DNA from: Candidatus Gastranaerophilales bacterium
Lineage (GTDB): Bacteria > Cyanobacteriota > Vampirovibrionia > Gastranaerophilales > Gastranaerophilaceae
Length of the DNA stretch: 32,557 nt
Reading direction: 5' to 3'
NCBI GenBank assembly: GCA_024695865.1
Contig: JAILHI010000099.1
Location: forward strand, 1-32,557
A model generated the notes under the pieces. It did no database searches, was not told where the DNA came from, and saw only the letters and a list, made by a program, of their open reading frames with translations. How positions within the stretch are numbered: position 1 is the first letter of the stretch; each line of letters starts with the position of its first letter. A program made the translations under genes and the position numbers. Of the stretch, positions 6,580-14,752 are shown piece after piece.

Positions 6580-6615
6580 GCAATACCTCAAAAACAGTGG
6601 TTTTTGAGATATTGC
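6580..6615. repeat. long hairpin immediately after the U32-like gene
   Basis: The inverted repeat GCAATA-C-CTCAAAAAC / GTTTTTGAG-A-TATTGC has an AGTG loop: 15 pairs and one mismatch, starting 3 bases after the stop codon. No T-tract follows, so it is not a standard terminator. It may stabilise the mRNA 3' end or mark an insertion boundary. Confidence 0.7.
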
Positions 6616-6679
6616 AGATGTAAAGTGTCCGATGAAAAAATCTTGGTCGTAATTCATCAGTTATCACAAAAACAAAATG

Positions 6680-6753
6680 CGTCATTACGAGGCTTGTCCG
6701 AAGTAATCCCCGAAAAGGATTGCCACGCTCACTTTGTTCGCTCGCAATGACAA
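6680..6753. repeat. REP/MITE-like palindromic element
   Basis: The ends are inverted: GTCATTACGAG at 6681-6691 and CTCGCAATGAC at 6741-6751. An inner pair, GTAATCC and GGATTGC, flanks a short CCGAAAA centre. The motif family (GTCATTGCGAGCG...GGCAATCC) is one I know as a dispersed extragenic palindrome in many unrelated bacterial genomes. No open frame of its own. It lies between convergent genes, where such elements usually sit. Only one copy is visible in this window. Confidence 0.7.
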
Positions 6754-6791
6754 TAAACATAAAGATTTACAAGTGTTTTTGTGGTAACAGA

Positions 6792-6819
6792 CATATAATC
6801 TCAAAAATCAGATTATATG
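6792..6819 (-). terminator. hairpin overlapping the end of the response regulator gene
   Basis: A perfect 10-bp stem CATATAATCT/AGATTATATG with an 8-base loop. On the minus strand its 5' arm covers the last codons and stop of the response regulator. No real T-tract follows, so it is a weak terminator or an mRNA 3'-end structure. Confidence 0.45.
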
Positions 6820-7485
6820 TTCTTTAATGGCTTTTACCGCCGCCTGAACTCTGTCATCTACGCACAATTTTTGCAAAATACTGCAAACATGCGCCTTTGC
6901 GGTATGCACACTCACAATAAGTTCTTTTGCGATTTCGGTGTTGCTCTTTCCCTGAACAAGATGTTTTAAAACTTCAAGTTCTCTGTCCGTAAGTTGAGCC
7001 CTTGCATCAGAAACATCTGTTTTTGGAAGATTGGATATATTTTCGGGCTTGGGAAATAAATTCAACGCCGCTTTGGCTACGGCAGGGTCAATCCAGCAGG
7101 CGCCTTTTGCAACATTTATAATAACCTGAGAAAGAACATTCGGTTCAATGTCTTTAAGACAATAGGCGCAGGCGCCCGAACCGAGAGCCGCAACAACTTC
7201 TTCACCCCTTTCATGAGAGGTCAGAATAATAACGTTTGTTTCGGGAGATATGTCTTTTATCTGCTGCGTTGCTTCAAGACCGTTCATTCCGGGAAGCCCC
7301 AAATCCATCAAAACAACGTTCGGCTTTTCTCTTGAAATAATTTCCAAACCCGTTTGGGCATCTTCCGCATCACCTACCACATTTATACGTTCAAACTCGT
7401 TTAAAGTCGATTTTAACCCTATTCGTGTCAGTTTGTAATCCTCAATGATAACTACTCGTACATCATCTGTTTTTACTGCATTCAT
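6808..7485 (-). CDS. orphan NarL/LuxR-type response regulator
   Basis: A 225-residue two-domain regulator. The receiver domain (about 9-125) has the acidic pair E15/D16, phospho-acceptor D61 in VLMDLGLPG, the Thr/Ser switch at S90 and K111. A linker (about 140-163) leads to a LuxR-type helix-turn-helix (about 165-222: LTDRELEVLKHLVQGKSN, then EIAKELIVSVHTAKAHV). The sequence style resembles cyanobacterial/plastid NarL-type regulators (Ycf29-like). GGAG lies 6 bases before the ATG. No histidine kinase is in the window, so its signal and targets are unknown. It follows folC by 75 bases on the same strand and could be read from its own promoter or by read-through. Confidence 0.9.
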   Translation of the reverse strand: MNAVKTDDVRVVIIEDYKLTRIGLKSTLNEFERINVVGDAEDAQTGLEIISREKPNVVLMDLGLPGMNGLEATQQIKDISPETNVIILTSHERGEEVVAALGSGACAYCLKDIEPNVLSQVIINVAKGACWIDPAVAKAALNLFPKPENISNLPKTDVSDARAQLTDRELEVLKHLVQGKSNTEIAKELIVSVHTAKAHVCSILQKLCVDDRVQAAVKAIKEHII

Positions 7486-7560
7486 TTTTGTCTCCGTTCT
7501 ATTTACAACAAGAATAATAATCTTTTAACAAGGTAAAGGACATTAACCACTCGGGTAATT

Positions 7561-8808
7561 TTATCGGATAACTTCCTCAGGAAGAAGATTTCCTGCCATA
7601 TAAAAAGATCCTGTCATAATATTAAGAGAGGTTTGACTTAAAAAATTTAATATATTTTCGGTTTTACGTAAATTTTTGAACTTTATATCACTTTTTTTTA
7701 TCTTTTCAATAATTTTTGCATAAGGAACGGCGAGAGGATATTCAAAATCGGGCAAAATCACGGTATCACCGCTTTCAAAAAGCATATTTGTGATTTTATC
7801 GTATTCTTTTGTGGAAATTGCACCGTATATCCAAGTCCTTTTTTGGTTCGGAAAATAGTAATCAAGATTTTTCAGCAGGTTCAAAGCCGCATCATAGTTA
7901 TGCGCCCCGTCAATGATGAGATTGTATTTTTTGTTATACTGAAATCTTGCGGGAAGAAAAACATTTTTTAACGCCTGACAAATACTGTTATCGTTTATTT
8001 TGAAGCCTTTTTGTTTTAAAACCTCCGTGATTTTTAAAACAAGATCGAGATTTTGTTTCTGATGAAGCCCCCAAAGGTTAAACTCATATTTCTGTCCGGC
8101 AAAAACAGCATAATTTATACCGTTTTCAAACAGAATCTTCACTTCTTCTTCCGCATCAAAAACGGGAGCCTTACGTTCTTCGGCAACTTTAAAAATAACC
8201 TCATAACCATTATTGTTTTTGTTTATGACTAACGGCGTATTATCTTTAATAATTCCCGCCTTTTCAAAGGCGATTTTTTCAACCGTATCACCTAGTCTGT
8301 CTTTATGGTCAATCGAAATTGATGTAATTGCCGTAACAACAGGTTGTTTAACAACATTGACGGCATCAAATCTGCCGCCCAGCCCCGTTTCCATTACCGC
8401 AAAATCAACTTTATTATCGTAAAAATATTTGTAGGCGGCAGCCGTTAAAAGTTCAAATTCCGTTACATCTATTCCGTTATTTTCCGCAAGTTGATTTATT
8501 TCTGTTGTATAAGCCGAAAAATCATCGTCGGAAATATCGACGCCGTTTATCTTAAAACGCTCATTATACTTAAAAAGATGAGGGCTTGTATATAAAGCGG
8601 TTTTATAGCCCGATGACTTTAAAATTTCTGCCGTCAGCGCACTGACAGAGCCTTTTCCGTTCGTTCCCGCAATATGAACAACCCTGATTTTTTCCTGAGG
8701 GTTATCCAAAAGTTCCAAAATTGCGGATATTCTTTCAAGACCGAGTTTTATGTGAAATTTTTCCGCCGAATGAAGCAATTTTTCGGTTTTTAAATAATTG
8801 TCCTTCAT
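7561..8808 (-). CDS. folC: bifunctional folylpolyglutamate / dihydrofolate synthase
   Basis: Adds glutamate to dihydropteroate and to folates. The Mur ligase-type fold is shown by the P-loop GTNGKGS at 48-54, the YTSPHLFKYNERFKING segment, METGLGGRFDAVN, ITSISIDHKDRLG and the C-terminal-domain IIDGAHNYDA. The length (415) is normal. The start shares ATGA with the murG stop (4-base overlap) and has no Shine-Dalgarno site, so it is likely translated by coupling to murG. It occupies the position where murC often follows murG in wall clusters. With folP (2232-3404) and glyA (25893-27134) it forms part of the folate/one-carbon set of the window. Confidence 0.93.
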   Translation of the reverse strand: MKDNYLKTEKLLHSAEKFHIKLGLERISAILELLDNPQEKIRVVHIAGTNGKGSVSALTAEILKSSGYKTALYTSPHLFKYNERFKINGVDISDDDFSAYTTEINQLAENNGIDVTEFELLTAAAYKYFYDNKVDFAVMETGLGGRFDAVNVVKQPVVTAITSISIDHKDRLGDTVEKIAFEKAGIIKDNTPLVINKNNNGYEVIFKVAEERKAPVFDAEEEVKILFENGINYAVFAGQKYEFNLWGLHQKQNLDLVLKITEVLKQKGFKINDNSICQALKNVFLPARFQYNKKYNLIIDGAHNYDAALNLLKNLDYYFPNQKRTWIYGAISTKEYDKITNMLFESGDTVILPDFEYPLAVPYAKIIEKIKKSDIKFKNLRKTENILNFLSQTSLNIMTGSFYMAGNLLPEEVIR

Positions 8809-9926
8809 TTTACAAGTGCTTTTAAATTTTTAATAATTTCTTCTTTAGCATAAGGTTTTGCATTTTTATAAGATGCTTCGGACATTTTTGCTATCTTATC
8901 GGGATTTTCAAACAGCGATTTAAGCATTTTAATGAGTGTCGAACCGTCTAAATCTTTATCCTCGCAATACAAAGCATAACCTATATTTTCGGCCTCTCTT
9001 GCATTTTTTCTCTGATGGTCTGCGGCAGCATAGGGATAAGGCACAAGAATACACGCAGCACCACAGAGATTAAGTTCGGACAAACTCAAAGAACCCGCTC
9101 TTGATACAACAATATCCGCAGATTTTAAGGCATAAAACATTTCATCAAAATACGGTCTTATGACAAGATTAGTGTTCATTTTGTAATTCGGGAAATATTC
9201 TGTTATTTTTTTGATAAACTCGTCATAATTCTTTTTGCCCGTCTGAATAACAAGTTGAACATCATATTTTTCGACTATTTCCTGTGCGATGATAATTGCC
9301 GTCTTGTTAAGAGTCTGTGCGCCCTGAGAGCCGCCCGTAATCAAAATGGTCATTTTATTCCGAAGTCCGAGTTTTTCTCTTGCTTCTTCCTTTGAAACCG
9401 TCAGAAACTCACTTCTTACGGGATTTCCCGTACAAATTATATTCTTCGACTTTAAAAGCCCTTTTGAACTTTCAAAGGCAACCGAAACCTTATTTGCAAA
9501 AGGAGCAACCGTCTTTGACACAAGCCCCGGAACAGCATCACAATCATGAATCATAAGCGGAACTTTTAAAAACGATGCCATAAAGGCAATCGGAGCGCTG
9601 ACGTATCCGCCGGTTGTAAAAACTACATCGGGCTTGTATTTTTTTATATAAAATAATGCCTTCCACAAAGATATTTCAAGTTTGCAAACCCATTTGACAA
9701 AATCAAAACTGACTTTTCTCGGCATACCGCTTACAGTAACAGGCAAAAACTCAACTTCTTCATACTGTTTAATTATGTCGTATTCCATATTTTTAGGATT
9801 GCCGACATAATAAATTTTTTCGGTATCCTCGCACTGCAAAAGCCCCTGCAATATTGAAACTGCGGGATAGATATGTCCGCCCGTGCCGCCGCCCGATATA
9901 AAATAAACTTTTTTATCTTTAGACAT
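8805..9926 (-). CDS. murG: UDP-GlcNAc:undecaprenyl-PP-MurNAc-pentapeptide GlcNAc transferase
   Basis: Makes lipid II from lipid I at the inner face of the membrane. A GT-B fold of 373 residues with the N-terminal glycine loop GGGTGGHIYPAVS, a middle ITGGSQGAQTLN loop that begins the donor domain, and the UDP-GlcNAc-binding stretch DIVVSRAGSLSLSEL followed by PYAAADHQRKNA. The start at 9926 overlaps the ftsW stop by 8 bases and has GAGG 7 bases upstream. The gene lies between ftsW and folC in the wall cluster. Confidence 0.95.
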   Translation of the reverse strand: MSKDKKVYFISGGGTGGHIYPAVSILQGLLQCEDTEKIYYVGNPKNMEYDIIKQYEEVEFLPVTVSGMPRKVSFDFVKWVCKLEISLWKALFYIKKYKPDVVFTTGGYVSAPIAFMASFLKVPLMIHDCDAVPGLVSKTVAPFANKVSVAFESSKGLLKSKNIICTGNPVRSEFLTVSKEEAREKLGLRNKMTILITGGSQGAQTLNKTAIIIAQEIVEKYDVQLVIQTGKKNYDEFIKKITEYFPNYKMNTNLVIRPYFDEMFYALKSADIVVSRAGSLSLSELNLCGAACILVPYPYAAADHQRKNAREAENIGYALYCEDKDLDGSTLIKMLKSLFENPDKIAKMSEASYKNAKPYAKEEIIKNLKALVK

Positions 9927-11067
9927 CAGTATTCCTCATAATTCTTATTTTTGAAATGTTAAGCAAAATTCCGACCATACACATCGTAACAAATAACGAT
10001 GTACCGCCGTAACTTATAAAAGGCATCGGAACACCTGTTGCTGGGAAGAACGAACTTGCAACCGACATATTAATAAACGCCTGACTTGCAATCGAAAAGG
10101 TTAAGCCCGCCGCCAAAAGTTTTCCGAACATATCTTTGCAGGAAATTGCAATCGTAATTCCTCGGTATAAAAACCAGGCAAAAAGCCAAATTATTGCAAG
10201 GCAGCCCAAAAAGCCCCATTCTTCCGCAATTACCGCATAAATAAAGTCGGTATGCGCCTCAGGCAGCCATTCGAGTTTTTGTCTTGAAGCACCGAAACCC
10301 ACGCCGAAAAAGCCTCCCGAAACAAAGGCAAGCAGGGACTGAATAATATTGTAGCCCGCACCGTAAGGATCCATCTCGGGATCAAGCCAGACTTTTATAC
10401 GACTCATCTGATACGGCTTGATTTTAAGAGCAAGCACCAAAAATGCCATACCCGCAAGAGTACATAACATTCTCAAAGAACCGCCTGCCATAATATAGAC
10501 GATTAGCGATACCAAGCCCATAATGATAACCATACTCAAGTTTGGCTGTATTGCCGTGAGCAAAACCATTGCCAAAATCGGAACAAAATATTTCTGGATT
10601 TTCACCTTATCAAACAGAAAAACATCTTTTGAAAAGGCGCAAGCAAGAAGAAGTGCAATTGCAGGCTTTGTCATTTCGGACGGCTGCAACTGAAAAGGCC
10701 CTAACGCAAGCCATCTTTTTGCGCCGTTGACCGTTACACCGAGAGAAGTAAAGTCAATTAATATCAGCGAAAAAACTACAATCCACGCAAAAGGCACCGC
10801 ATACTGTCTGAGTTTTTTATAATCGTATTTTGCAAACCAACTCATTCCGAAAATACCAAAAACGAACCATATCAACTGTTTTATGGCAAAACTTCCGGGG
10901 TTTGTACCCAAGGCGATACACTTTGACGCACCTGCCGACAAAATCATCATTATCCCGATAACAGATAAAAATACAACTATTATCAGAAGTCCTTTGTCAG
11001 GAGCCGTAATATATCCCGTAGGTATTAATTTTTCAGAATTTTGAATGTTATATTTTTGTGCCGACAT
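9919..11067 (-). CDS. ftsW: SEDS-family lipid II polymerase / division protein FtsW
   Basis: A polytopic SEDS protein with about ten membrane segments and the family signatures NGAKRWLALGPFQLQPSEMTK, GFGASRQKLEWLPEAHTDFIYAVIAEEWG and the C-terminal MPFISYGGTS. It polymerises glycan strands at the septum with a cognate PBP. Its place between murD and murG argues for FtsW rather than RodA. I take the ATG at 11067 (MSAQKYN), which overlaps murD by 20 bases; an in-frame ATG at 11124 would add a 19-residue hydrophobic stretch unlike the family. GGAG lies 15 bases upstream, rather far, so coupling to murD is likely. Confidence 0.92.
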   Translation of the reverse strand: MSAQKYNIQNSEKLIPTGYITAPDKGLLIIVVFLSVIGIMMILSAGASKCIALGTNPGSFAIKQLIWFVFGIFGMSWFAKYDYKKLRQYAVPFAWIVVFSLILIDFTSLGVTVNGAKRWLALGPFQLQPSEMTKPAIALLLACAFSKDVFLFDKVKIQKYFVPILAMVLLTAIQPNLSMVIIMGLVSLIVYIMAGGSLRMLCTLAGMAFLVLALKIKPYQMSRIKVWLDPEMDPYGAGYNIIQSLLAFVSGGFFGVGFGASRQKLEWLPEAHTDFIYAVIAEEWGFLGCLAIIWLFAWFLYRGITIAISCKDMFGKLLAAGLTFSIASQAFINMSVASSFFPATGVPMPFISYGGTSLFVTMCMVGILLNISKIRIMRNTDV

Positions 11068-12397
11068 ACTTTTTAAATTCTTCTCCTCTGTGTTCAAAAT
11101 TATCGAACATATCAAAACTTGCACAAGCAGGCGAGAACAGGATTATCTCGTTTTCATATTCGATTGCTTTATCTATTGATTCTTCAAAAGATTTAGCGTC
11201 ATATATATTTGAATAGCCGTTCTTTTCAAGATTTTCCCTGAATCTTTGGGTTGCTTCGCCTATCAAAATAACATTATTAACACATTCTTTGACTTTTTGG
11301 CAAAGACCCGTTAAATCGGTCATCTTATCCCGTCCGCCCATTATTAAGGTTACGGACTTTTCGGGGAAGGCTCTTAACGCAACAATGGTTGCCTCTGTTG
11401 TGGTTGATTTTGAGTCATTGTAGAACTTGTGTTTTCCGTCGGTTCCGACATATTCTATTCTGTGTTCTACCGCTTTAAAATCTTTGATTTTTTCGGCAAT
11501 CTTTTCATTCGATACACCGCAGAGTTTAGCCGCAATAATTGCAACCATTACGTTTTGAACATTATGCTCTCCGACTAACGGTATATCCTCAACGGCAATA
11601 ATTTCTTCGGGGTCTTTTTTCGCCTTAAAATATAATTTTCCGTCTTTTTCATAACAGCAGTTTTTATCGGTTTCTTTTGCAAAAATATACTTTTCGTAAG
11701 GATATTTTTCGGCAAAAGCGTAAACTTTTTCATCAGCACCGTTAAACACGGCAAAGGCAGGGGCTTTTTCAAGCGCAAACAATCTTGCTTTTGCCTTGAA
11801 GTAATTATCAAGCCCGTCGTGCCAGTCAATATGATTTTCCGACCAATTTAAAAAGCAAGCAATAAAAGGCTGAATGGTATGTGAAAGTTCCGACTGATAC
11901 GAACTCATTTCGCAAACAAGAAAATCATGTTTTTTATCCAGCAATTTTGTAGGAGGAACACCGATATTACCGCAAACGGGAGCATCAAATTCCGAACATA
12001 AAATATGTGAAATCAAAGTTGTCGTCGTCGTTTTTCCGTTTGTACCCGTTATCGCAATAAACGGTGAAAGTGTTTCCGCATAGGCAAGTTCTATTTCACT
12101 CATAACGGGGATATTCTTTTCTTTTAATCGTTTATAAATATCCTTTTGCGGAGAAATTCCGGGGCTCATAATTGCAACATAGGCGTCCTGCATAAATTCG
12201 TCGCTGTGTCCGCCCGTTTCAACGTGTATGCCTTCTTTTTCAAGAGTTTCAATAAGTTCCTTATCTTTATCCTCAGCCTGTTTAAATTCTGTCAGATAAC
12301 AGTCCGCCCCTTTTGAATTAAGGTATTCCGCCGCAGCCGTTCCGCTCTTGGATAAACCGCATATAAGAACTTTTTTATCAAACCATTTTCTTTTCAT
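11048..12397 (-). CDS. murD: UDP-N-acetylmuramoylalanine-D-glutamate ligase
   Basis: Adds D-Glu to UDP-MurNAc-L-Ala in the cytoplasm. The three Mur ligase domains are visible: an N-terminal Rossmann-like domain (VLICGLSKSGTAAAEYL), the central ATPase (AITGTNGKTTTTTLISHIL, then CEMSSYQSEL), and the C-terminal domain (EHRIEYV, YNDSKSTTTEAT, LIMGGRDK, FSPACASFDMF). The start at 12397 is chosen over 12418 because GAGG lies 6 bases upstream and the product begins MKRKWFDKKVLI; it is 449 residues. The start falls just past the mraY stop. In the usual N-x-x-x-DHxDxH segment the Asp is Asn (NWSENHIDWH). Confidence 0.94.
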   Translation of the reverse strand: MKRKWFDKKVLICGLSKSGTAAAEYLNSKGADCYLTEFKQAEDKDKELIETLEKEGIHVETGGHSDEFMQDAYVAIMSPGISPQKDIYKRLKEKNIPVMSEIELAYAETLSPFIAITGTNGKTTTTTLISHILCSEFDAPVCGNIGVPPTKLLDKKHDFLVCEMSSYQSELSHTIQPFIACFLNWSENHIDWHDGLDNYFKAKARLFALEKAPAFAVFNGADEKVYAFAEKYPYEKYIFAKETDKNCCYEKDGKLYFKAKKDPEEIIAVEDIPLVGEHNVQNVMVAIIAAKLCGVSNEKIAEKIKDFKAVEHRIEYVGTDGKHKFYNDSKSTTTEATIVALRAFPEKSVTLIMGGRDKMTDLTGLCQKVKECVNNVILIGEATQRFRENLEKNGYSNIYDAKSFEESIDKAIEYENEIILFSPACASFDMFDNFEHRGEEFKKYVGTKI

Positions 12398-12399
12398 AA

Positions 12400-13386
12400 T
12401 TACCTCATTAAATACCAAAACAAATATACGGCAGCGCTGCTTAAAATCAGGGTTACTCCCGTAAATACCGCTACGACTTTCGTTTCTTTCCAGCCGCCGA
12501 GTTCAAAATGATGATGTATAGGTGTCATTCTGAAGATTCTGTTTCCCGTCATTTTAAAACTTGCAACCTGAATCATTACAGATAGTGTTTCGCTCATATA
12601 AATAAAGCCTATCGGTATAAGCCAGAGTTCAAATTTTCCCATTACGGCAATGGCGCCCAAAACTCCGCCTAACGCAAGAGAACCCGTATCACCCATAAAG
12701 ACCTTTGCGGGATATTTATTAAAGAACAAAAATCCTGCCGTTGCGCCCGCTATTGCCGCAGAAACGATTGCAATTTCAACATTGCCCGTCAAAAGCGCCA
12801 GTGCGGCACACGCCGTCAGAGAGATTATCATATTTGAAGCGGCAAGACCGTCCAAGCCGTCCGTAAGATTGACGGCATTAGAAACACCCACCATTATAAA
12901 TATAGCAAAAAGCGGGTAAAGATAACCCAAATTTATGCTCCATTGCCCGAAAGAAACACTCGTTTCTCCCGTAACGGTCATATAAACCGCAGGCAAAAGA
13001 GCAATTGCAATCTGCAAAAACAGTTTCTTTCTCGGAGTAAGACCTTCGTTATGGTGATTTTTGATTTTAAGAATATCGTCCATCAAGCCTGCAAGCATAT
13101 AAAAAACAAACGTCATAATAAGCAGACAGGCAGGTGTTGTAAGTTTTTGCGCCATAACAAGCGCAATAATCGCACCAATCACCGCCGAACCGACAATAAA
13201 AACACCGCCCGTTGTAGGTGTTCCGCTTTTCTTTGCGTGAGATTCGGGCGCACATTCACGGATAGACTGCCCGAACATCTTTTTCTTTAAAAAATCTATA
13301 TAAACAACTCCCGAAAGCAGCGACAAAATCACCGCCACAAGAGCCGCTACCACTATCAGTGGTATGTTATTTAACGATATCAGCAT
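12400..13386 (-). CDS. mraY: phospho-N-acetylmuramoyl-pentapeptide transferase
   Basis: Transfers phospho-MurNAc-pentapeptide to undecaprenyl phosphate, giving lipid I. An integral membrane protein of 328 residues with about ten helices. It shows the conserved KSGTPTTGG loop near residue 52, the catalytic acidic GLMDDILKI, NLTDGLDGLA, FMGDTGSLALGG and the MraY-specific MTPIHHHFELGGW near the C terminus. The start at 13386 overlaps the murF end by 20 bases and has AGGAG 10 bases upstream. It is paralogous to the WecA/TagO-type enzyme at 24858-25889, which lacks the triple-His ELGG ending. Confidence 0.96.
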   Translation of the reverse strand: MLISLNNIPLIVVAALVAVILSLLSGVVYIDFLKKKMFGQSIRECAPESHAKKSGTPTTGGVFIVGSAVIGAIIALVMAQKLTTPACLLIMTFVFYMLAGLMDDILKIKNHHNEGLTPRKKLFLQIAIALLPAVYMTVTGETSVSFGQWSINLGYLYPLFAIFIMVGVSNAVNLTDGLDGLAASNMIISLTACAALALLTGNVEIAIVSAAIAGATAGFLFFNKYPAKVFMGDTGSLALGGVLGAIAVMGKFELWLIPIGFIYMSETLSVMIQVASFKMTGNRIFRMTPIHHHFELGGWKETKVVAVFTGVTLILSSAAVYLFWYLMR

Positions 13387-14698
13387 ATTTTTTCATCTCC
13401 TCGATTATTTCTTCAAACTTCATACTTCTTGAAGCCTTAAATAAAATTTTTGCCCCGTCACGATAATTTTGCACGATATATTCTGCAAGTTTTTGTTTAT
13501 CGTCAAAATGCTTAACAAGTTTATTTTGAGGGTTCATATTTTCCGAAAGTTCACCAAAGGTCAGCAAACAATCAAAATCAAACTGTTCCAGATATTTTCC
13601 CGTTTCAATATGGTACTTAACGGCATCATCGCCAAGTTCGCCCATATCACCCAAAACAACAATCTTTTTACCGTTCTTGCCGTTTAAAAAGGTTTTTATT
13701 GCCGCTTTTACGGAATCGGGATTGGAATTATAACAATCGTTTATTATCTCAAAACTGCCGATTTTCTCGGTTTCCCAACGTTTATCAATTGATTTGAAGT
13801 TTTTAAGACCTTCTGCAATTTCGTCTTCCGTCATTCCGGCAGAAAGCGCTGTTTCAATTACAAGCGCCGCATTTTGAACATTGTGTTCACCCTCTTGGGA
13901 TATAAAATAACGGTGGTCTTTATAAACAAATTCAGAACCGTTTTCTTCGGTTTTTTCAATTGAGATATTGTTAAAATCGATGTAAATATTCTTGCCCTTA
14001 AAGGTATTGAATTGTTTTATCAAATCATTATCGGGCGCAATCAAAACACCTCTGTCGTTCAAAAATTTAACAATTTCGCACTTTGCCTTTGCGATATTTT
14101 CAACCGAACCCAAACGTCCTATATGCGCCGTTCCCACGTTAGTTATAACAGCCCTGTCGGGTTTTGTGTATTTTGAAATGAGTTCGATTTCACCCAAACC
14201 TCTCATTCCCCCTTCGGCAATCAAAGCCTTTGTATCTTCGGGCATAGAAAGCAGTGTCTGACACAAACCGATTTCATTGTTGTGGTTAAGTTTTGTTTTA
14301 TGGGTTTTGTATTTAACCTCAAAAACAGATGCCATCATTTCCTTAACGGTGGTTTTTCCGCTGCTGCCCGTAATCAGAACCGTAATCGGATTGACTTTTT
14401 TTCTGTAATATTCCGCAAGTTCAAGATAAGCGGTTTTGGTATTTTTAACAAGAAGAATGATATCCGCATCAAGATTGACATCGTTCGGATTTTCCGTAAA
14501 ATACCCTGCCGCACCCGCATCAAGCGCATTTTGAATAAAATCAAAACCGTTAAAATTTTCACCCTTTAAAGGCAAATACAGCATATCCCTGCCGATTGTT
14601 CTTGTGTCGGTCGAAACAGTAAGATTGTCCTCGTCCTCATTTGCAAGAATAACCGTTGCGTGTGTGGCTTCAATAATTTCGTTAATCGTAAAACTCAT
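13367..14698 (-). CDS. murF: UDP-MurNAc-tripeptide:D-Ala-D-Ala ligase
   Basis: Completes the cytoplasmic muropeptide by adding D-Ala-D-Ala. Seen: STDTRTI and LPLKGENFNGFDF in the N-terminal domain, the ATPase loop ITGSSGKTTVKEM, GGMRGLGEIELISKYTKP with ITNVGTAHIGRLGS, and the C-terminal domain INDCYNSNPDSVKAAI with VLGDMGELGD. 443 residues, normal length. GGGG lies 6 bases before ATG. It is the first gene of the murF-mraY-murD-ftsW-murG-folC run. A hairpin sits between the dnaA stop and this start. Confidence 0.95.
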   Translation of the reverse strand: MSFTINEIIEATHATVILANEDEDNLTVSTDTRTIGRDMLYLPLKGENFNGFDFIQNALDAGAAGYFTENPNDVNLDADIILLVKNTKTAYLELAEYYRKKVNPITVLITGSSGKTTVKEMMASVFEVKYKTHKTKLNHNNEIGLCQTLLSMPEDTKALIAEGGMRGLGEIELISKYTKPDRAVITNVGTAHIGRLGSVENIAKAKCEIVKFLNDRGVLIAPDNDLIKQFNTFKGKNIYIDFNNISIEKTEENGSEFVYKDHRYFISQEGEHNVQNAALVIETALSAGMTEDEIAEGLKNFKSIDKRWETEKIGSFEIINDCYNSNPDSVKAAIKTFLNGKNGKKIVVLGDMGELGDDAVKYHIETGKYLEQFDFDCLLTFGELSENMNPQNKLVKHFDDKQKLAEYIVQNYRDGAKILFKASRSMKFEEIIEEMKKYADIVK

Positions 14699-14709
14699 AT
14701 TATCCCCTT

Positions 14710-14729
14710 TGCCGAATATTTTTTCGGCA
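14710..14729 (-). other. hairpin in the dnaA-murF gap
   Basis: The 7-bp inverted repeat TGCCGAA/TTCGGCA with a 6-base A/T loop lies just before the murF Shine-Dalgarno site. No T-tract follows on the minus strand, so it is more likely a processing or stability element than a terminator. Confidence 0.4.
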
Positions 14730-14752
14730 CTATGGGAATTTTACCACATTCT

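Noticed and set aside
6544-6760. Small genes in the gap between the U32-like gene and the response regulator
   Set aside because: Short open frames on both strands run through the palindromes and lack ribosome binding sites. They are not supported as genes.
11067-11124. Longer FtsW start at 11124
   Set aside because: It would add a segment with no family counterpart lying inside the conserved C-terminal end of murD. The ATG at 11067 is more consistent with the family.
13992-14569. Open frames on the plus strand opposite murF
   Set aside because: They are shadows of the conserved murF frame with no ribosome binding sites or recognisable domains.
14699-14752. Origin of replication next to dnaA
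   Set aside because: Only 54 bases lie between dnaA and murF, and only 7 between aspS and dnaA. No DnaA-box cluster or A/T-rich unwinding region is seen.
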